Shown here: in pieces, positions 60,945-64,000 of the stretch
Numbering within the stretch: the first letter of the stretch is position 1
How the letters are laid out: each line of letters opens with the position of its first letter
Assembly (NCBI GenBank): GCA_045576235.1
Contig: JAZNGA010000029.1
Span: 1-64,000 of the forward strand
DNA from: SIG437 sp045576235
GTDB taxonomy: Bacteria; Bacillota; Clostridia; UBA1381; UBA9506
Direction of reading: 5' to 3'
Length of the DNA: 64,000 nucleotides
Notes under the pieces: generated by a model
Database searches by the model: none
What the model was told of the DNA's origin: nothing
What the model saw: the letters and a program-made list of their open reading frames with translations, nothing else
Made by a program: the position numbers and the translations under genes

Positions 60945-62641
60945 TCTGTCGGCTCGTCGCTGTTTGAAGGTTCAGGCTCATTTCCTGGGTCTTCCTCAGG
61001 CTCATTTCCTGGGTCTTCCCCAGGCTCAATTTCTGATTCAAGCTCCTCCTGCAAATCTCTATTAGGCTCACCAAATTCAATTCTTATTCGAAGCTGTGTG
61101 GTTGATGCTTCCATATACATCTTCAGTCCGGAAGCAACATGTTCATATGTTCTTCCAATTCCGTCTGTGACAAAACCACTGTTTCTGACCTGCATTTCAT
61201 ACCAATATGAAAAAAGCGCTCCAACATTCACTCTGCCATTTTCACCAACATAATCTCCGGCATCATAGCAGTAAATAACATAACCGTCTTCTTCAAAAAT
61301 ATTCACAACAGGAACGCCTTCAAAGTTACCAAAGTCAATAATTAAATCATTAGTATTTTCATAATATTCATTTTCTGAAATATAAGGGTCAAAAGTTGAC
61401 TCATCCTCAGGGTCATCGCTCGGCTCGTCTGCAGGATCGTCACTCGGCTCATCTGCAGGATCGTCACTCGGTTCATCTGCAGGGTCATTGCTCGGCTCAT
61501 CTGCAGGGTCATCACTCGGCTCGTCCGCAGGGTCATTGCTCGGCTCGTCCGCAGGGCCATTGCTCGGCTCGTCCGCAGGGCCTTCGCTCGGCTCGTCTTC
61601 AGGGTCTTCGCTCGGCGCCGCACTTGGTCTCACTTCACTGGGTCTGTGGCTTGAGCCCCCGCCTGAGCCTGAACCTCCGCCGCCAATTGCACCAGGTGAC
61701 ATAGTCTGTTTTGTTATTTTAACATTGTTAAGCAAAATATATTGTCCTGCATTTAATGAAATTGTTGTCTCTTTTGTAACGGTTCCGCTTGTTTGCACGG
61801 AGACTGTGCCTTCTGTTGAGTAGGGCTTGGATAAAACCTTATATGTTCCTGCTTGCGAGGAAACAACCTTATTTACAGAATAGTTTCCTGCTTCTAAGTC
61901 TTTGCCCACTTTAAACATTCCGTTTTTATATGCTCCGCCATCAATTCTTGTCGGAACACTGCTAAGATCATAAATTTTACAATTTTTCAATTCAATAAAA
62001 GAACATCCGATAATATTTACATATATGCTGTTTTTAAAAGAAACGGAAGTGATTACATTATCAGGATTTCCGGAATCTTCGCCTCTTAAAAGCTTGATTT
62101 CAGCATCTCCGCTTGCGACGAGAAGATATTCATCTGCCTTGATGTCTTTACCAACTTCATATTTACCTGCATCCAGCACAGTCTTTTCAGGTTCTTTTTC
62201 TTCAATTGTGACAGTCGTTGTCTTTTCGTCAAAATTCACTTTAAGATTAACGCTTTCAGCAACAAAGCGAAGCGGAATATAAGTTCTGTCGCCAACAATC
62301 ACAGCGGCCTGATCGAGCGTGATTGTTTCTCCATTTTTCTTGGCTGTGAGAGAATCAATCACAATCTCAATTTTGTCCTCGCCTCTATAGATATAGACAG
62401 TTCTTGTTGTTGCATCCCACGAAACCTCGGCATCAAGTGCTTCATAAACACCTCTTGCAGGAACAAGCGTTCTGCTTGTTTTGGTGTCAATGAACGGTTC
62501 GCCGTAGCCTTCTGGGAAATTAATTTCTTCTCCGAAGAAATTAATTTTAACTTTTCCTGCTGCGCCTGCCGTAAGCACGCATCCGCACAGCATAACCAAA
62601 CATAAAATTATACTTGCCGCCTTTTTTAAATTACTTTTCAT
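60941..62641 (-). CDS. Exported copper-amine-oxidase-N-domain protein with Asp/Pro octapeptide repeats
   Basis: The start is ATG 62641 with GGAGG upstream. Residues ~8-28 are a signal peptide. Two copper-amine-oxidase N-terminal-like units follow (SRTLVPARGVYEALDAEVSW; DRTYIPLRFVAESVNLKV), a fold that mediates wall or protein contacts. Then two similar beta modules (YEVGKDIKADEYLLV and FKVGKDLEAGNYSVNKV), a Gly/Ser hinge, eight DEPSxxPA repeats (61406-61597) and a final domain with an EPGEDPGNEPEEDPGN tail. Role unknown; probably cell-surface. Confidence 0.75.
   Translation of the reverse strand: MKSNLKKAASIILCLVMLCGCVLTAGAAGKVKINFFGEEINFPEGYGEPFIDTKTSRTLVPARGVYEALDAEVSWDATTRTVYIYRGEDKIEIVIDSLTAKKNGETITLDQAAVIVGDRTYIPLRFVAESVNLKVNFDEKTTTVTIEEKEPEKTVLDAGKYEVGKDIKADEYLLVASGDAEIKLLRGEDSGNPDNVITSVSFKNSIYVNIIGCSFIELKNCKIYDLSSVPTRIDGGAYKNGMFKVGKDLEAGNYSVNKVVSSQAGTYKVLSKPYSTEGTVSVQTSGTVTKETTISLNAGQYILLNNVKITKQTMSPGAIGGGGSGSGGGSSHRPSEVRPSAAPSEDPEDEPSEGPADEPSNGPADEPSNDPADEPSDDPADEPSNDPADEPSDDPADEPSDDPADEPSDDPEDESTFDPYISENEYYENTNDLIIDFGNFEGVPVVNIFEEDGYVIYCYDAGDYVGENGRVNVGALFSYWYEMQVRNSGFVTDGIGRTYEHVASGLKMYMEASTTQLRIRIEFGEPNRDLQEELESEIEPGEDPGNEPEEDPGNEPEPSNSDEPTE
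61406..61597 (-). repeat. Coding tandem repeat, 8 units of 24 bp
   Basis: Eight in-frame copies of a 24-bp unit encode DEPS-(DD/ND/NG/EG)-P-(A/E). Variation is mostly at positions 5-6 of the unit. The high identity invites slippage and length variation. Confidence 0.9.
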
Positions 62642-62668
62642 TTCATTCCTCCACATATTTAAATTTTT

Positions 62669-64000
62669 TTAAATTCTTTCATCAATGTTGACATATTCCT
62701 TTTTTTTGCTCACGCTCTTATAGGCAGGTCTCATTATCTTTCCGCCATATAAGACTTCCTCAATTCTGTGAGCACACCAGCCCGACATACGCGAAACGGC
62801 AAAAAGCGGAGTGTAAAGCTCAACAGGGATGTTGAGCATTTTATAAACAAAACCTGAATACATATCAACATTAGCACACATCGTTTTACCGCCCTTGAGT
62901 TCTTCAAAAATCTCAGGCGTGAGCTCTTCAATAGTTTCATAAAGTTTAAACTCTGTGAGATTTCCCGTTTCTTCTGCAAGCTCTCTCGCTTTTTCTTTTA
63001 AGAGCACGGCACGCGGGTCAGATAATGTGTAGATAGCATGTCCCATACCGTAAACAAGACCTGACATGTCGTAAGATTCTTTTCTGATGATTTTTCTGAT
63101 ATGGTCTGCAATCTGGTCTCTGTCTGTTATATCTGTCAGGTGCGCCTTGAAGTCTTCAATCATTCCCATAACGCGAATGTTTGCACCACCGTGCTTAGGA
63201 CCCTTTAATGAGCCTATAGCTGCACCTATCGCGGCATATGTGTCAGTTCCTGAAGAGGAAACAACTCGAGTCGTAAATGCTGAGTTATTACCACCGCCGT
63301 GTTCAGCATGAAGGATGAATGCCAAATCCATTATTTCCGCTTCGAGTCTTGAAAACTTGTTGTCAGACCTTATCATATAGAGAAAGTTCTCCGCTGTTGA
63401 AAGCTCTTTCTGCGGATTATGTATGTAAAGGCTCTTTCCGTCATAATAGTGGCGCTTTGCCTGATATGCATATGCAACAAGCGTCGGAACTCGCGAAATG
63501 AGCGTTATTGACTGCTTTACCATATTTAAAAGGTCAGTTGAGTCAGGGTTTGTGTCATATGAATACATCGTGAGCACGCTTCTTGAAAGCTTGTTCATAA
63601 TGTCAGGGCTCGGCGCCTTCATAATAACATCCTCTCGGAAATTATATGGCACAGGGCGCTGTGTTGCAACGAGCTCATTAAAGTCTGAAAGCTCTTGCCT
63701 TGTCGGAAGCTTTCCAAACATTATGAGATAGCAAACCTCTTCAAAACCAAATCTGCCTTCTCTTCTGCAAGCATCAACTATTTCTCTGACATCAATTCCC
63801 CTGTAGCTGAGTGCGCCCTCATCAGGAGTTTTTTCGTCTTCTGAAATGACATAACCATGAACATTACCAATGTTTGTAAGGCCTGCTAAAACGCCTGTTC
63901 CGTCACTGTTACGGAGTCCTCTCTTGACCTTATCATTTTTAAATTTTTCAGGTGGTATGAGTGTTTTTTCCTTTATCATATCACACCAGTTATCAAGAAT
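62669..64000 (-). CDS. Citrate synthase, 5' end cut by window
   Basis: The reading frame is open to the right edge (codons ILDNWCD precede the ATG at 63979), and relatives begin further upstream, so the true start is outside. The visible 443 residues include the active-site His in ILHAEHGGGNNSAF, GSLKGPKHGGANIRVMGM, the third catalytic Asp in MCANVDMYSGFVY, and an Arg in RMSGWCAHRIEEV. It condenses oxaloacetate with acetyl-CoA. Re-type citrate synthase, common in some Clostridia, is a different family; this is the Si type by motif. It ends 27 bp before the surface protein gene. Confidence 0.93.
   Translation of the reverse strand: MLDNWCDMIKEKTLIPPEKFKNDKVKRGLRNSDGTGVLAGLTNIGNVHGYVISEDEKTPDEGALSYRGIDVREIVDACRREGRFGFEEVCYLIMFGKLPTRQELSDFNELVATQRPVPYNFREDVIMKAPSPDIMNKLSRSVLTMYSYDTNPDSTDLLNMVKQSITLISRVPTLVAYAYQAKRHYYDGKSLYIHNPQKELSTAENFLYMIRSDNKFSRLEAEIMDLAFILHAEHGGGNNSAFTTRVVSSSGTDTYAAIGAAIGSLKGPKHGGANIRVMGMIEDFKAHLTDITDRDQIADHIRKIIRKESYDMSGLVYGMGHAIYTLSDPRAVLLKEKARELAEETGNLTEFKLYETIEELTPEIFEELKGGKTMCANVDMYSGFVYKMLNIPVELYTPLFAVSRMSGWCAHRIEEVLYGGKIMRPAYKSVSKKKEYVNIDERI

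Noticed and set aside
61406..61597. CRISPR-like array
   Set aside because: Units are contiguous 24-bp codon repeats without spacers and lie inside a gene. No cas genes are present.
61396..61823. Plus-strand and alternate-frame repetitive open frames
   Set aside because: They are shadows of the 24-bp coding repeats on the minus strand, with no RBS and low-complexity products.

Overview
The window is AT-rich and looks like chromosome of an anaerobic, low-GC Bacillota of the class Clostridia. The evidence is gene content and order: HlyD-like/yggS/sepF/ylmH/divIVA/ileS/lspA/rluD, then SRP RNA/dnaX/ybaB/darA/holB/ricT, together with AddB, a DUF348-G5-3D protein, a T-box leader, a GEMM-I c-di-GMP riboswitch and consensus sigma-A promoters. 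I cannot name the genus. Both ends cut genes: a CoA-disulfide-reductase-type flavoprotein on the left and a citrate synthase on the right.

Layout. (1) 1-2.7 kb: a minus-strand operon of a RibD-C/DHFR-like reductase, a MATE exporter and the flavoprotein. (2) 2.7-7.9 kb: an accessory island with a self-regulated HTH/nucleotidyltransferase pair between two near-identical long direct repeats, then a DUF3990-XRE-HNH-unknown-SEFIR operon whose last gene is broken by an amber codon and a frameshift. (3) 7.9-11.1 kb: a MarR/Fe-ADH/ALDH operon with two operators laid over its promoter. (4) 11.3-23.3 kb: the most striking locus. A GGDEF sensor protein lies just upstream of a promoter, a c-di-GMP riboswitch and a terminator. 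These lead into VTC, DUF4956, CotH (split by a frameshift), a glycosidase-like protein, a HEAT protein, a processive family 2 glycosyltransferase and a membrane-bound EAL protein. It reads as a surface-polymer machine with its own c-di-GMP synthesis, sensing and degradation. (5) 23.4-30 kb: small genes, a GH20 relic coupled to an MFS carrier, an HD protein, and an XRE-cupin-acyl-CoA synthetase fusion behind a T-box leader. (6) 30-38.5 kb plus strand: division, cell-pole and lipoprotein housekeeping genes. (7) 38.5-43.5 kb: SRP RNA and replication/signalling housekeeping genes. (8) 43.5-49.5 kb minus strand: mannitol-1-P dehydrogenase, a 276-bp MITE-like element, a PfkB kinase and addB. (9) 49.7-64 kb: a 3D-domain protein, dtd, a glycogen module (glgA-glgP-malQ with a divergent GH13 amylase), uvrB, a repeat-bearing surface protein and citrate synthase.

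A dispersed intergenic repeat with a terminator-like hairpin occurs five times in the first 24 kb, always just 3' of a minus-strand gene, and I did not find it in the remaining 40 kb. Two genes carry frameshifts in A-runs (5056-5060 and 18683-18689); assembly error must be excluded for both. All functional statements come from motif recognition and context by eye; no database search was run.
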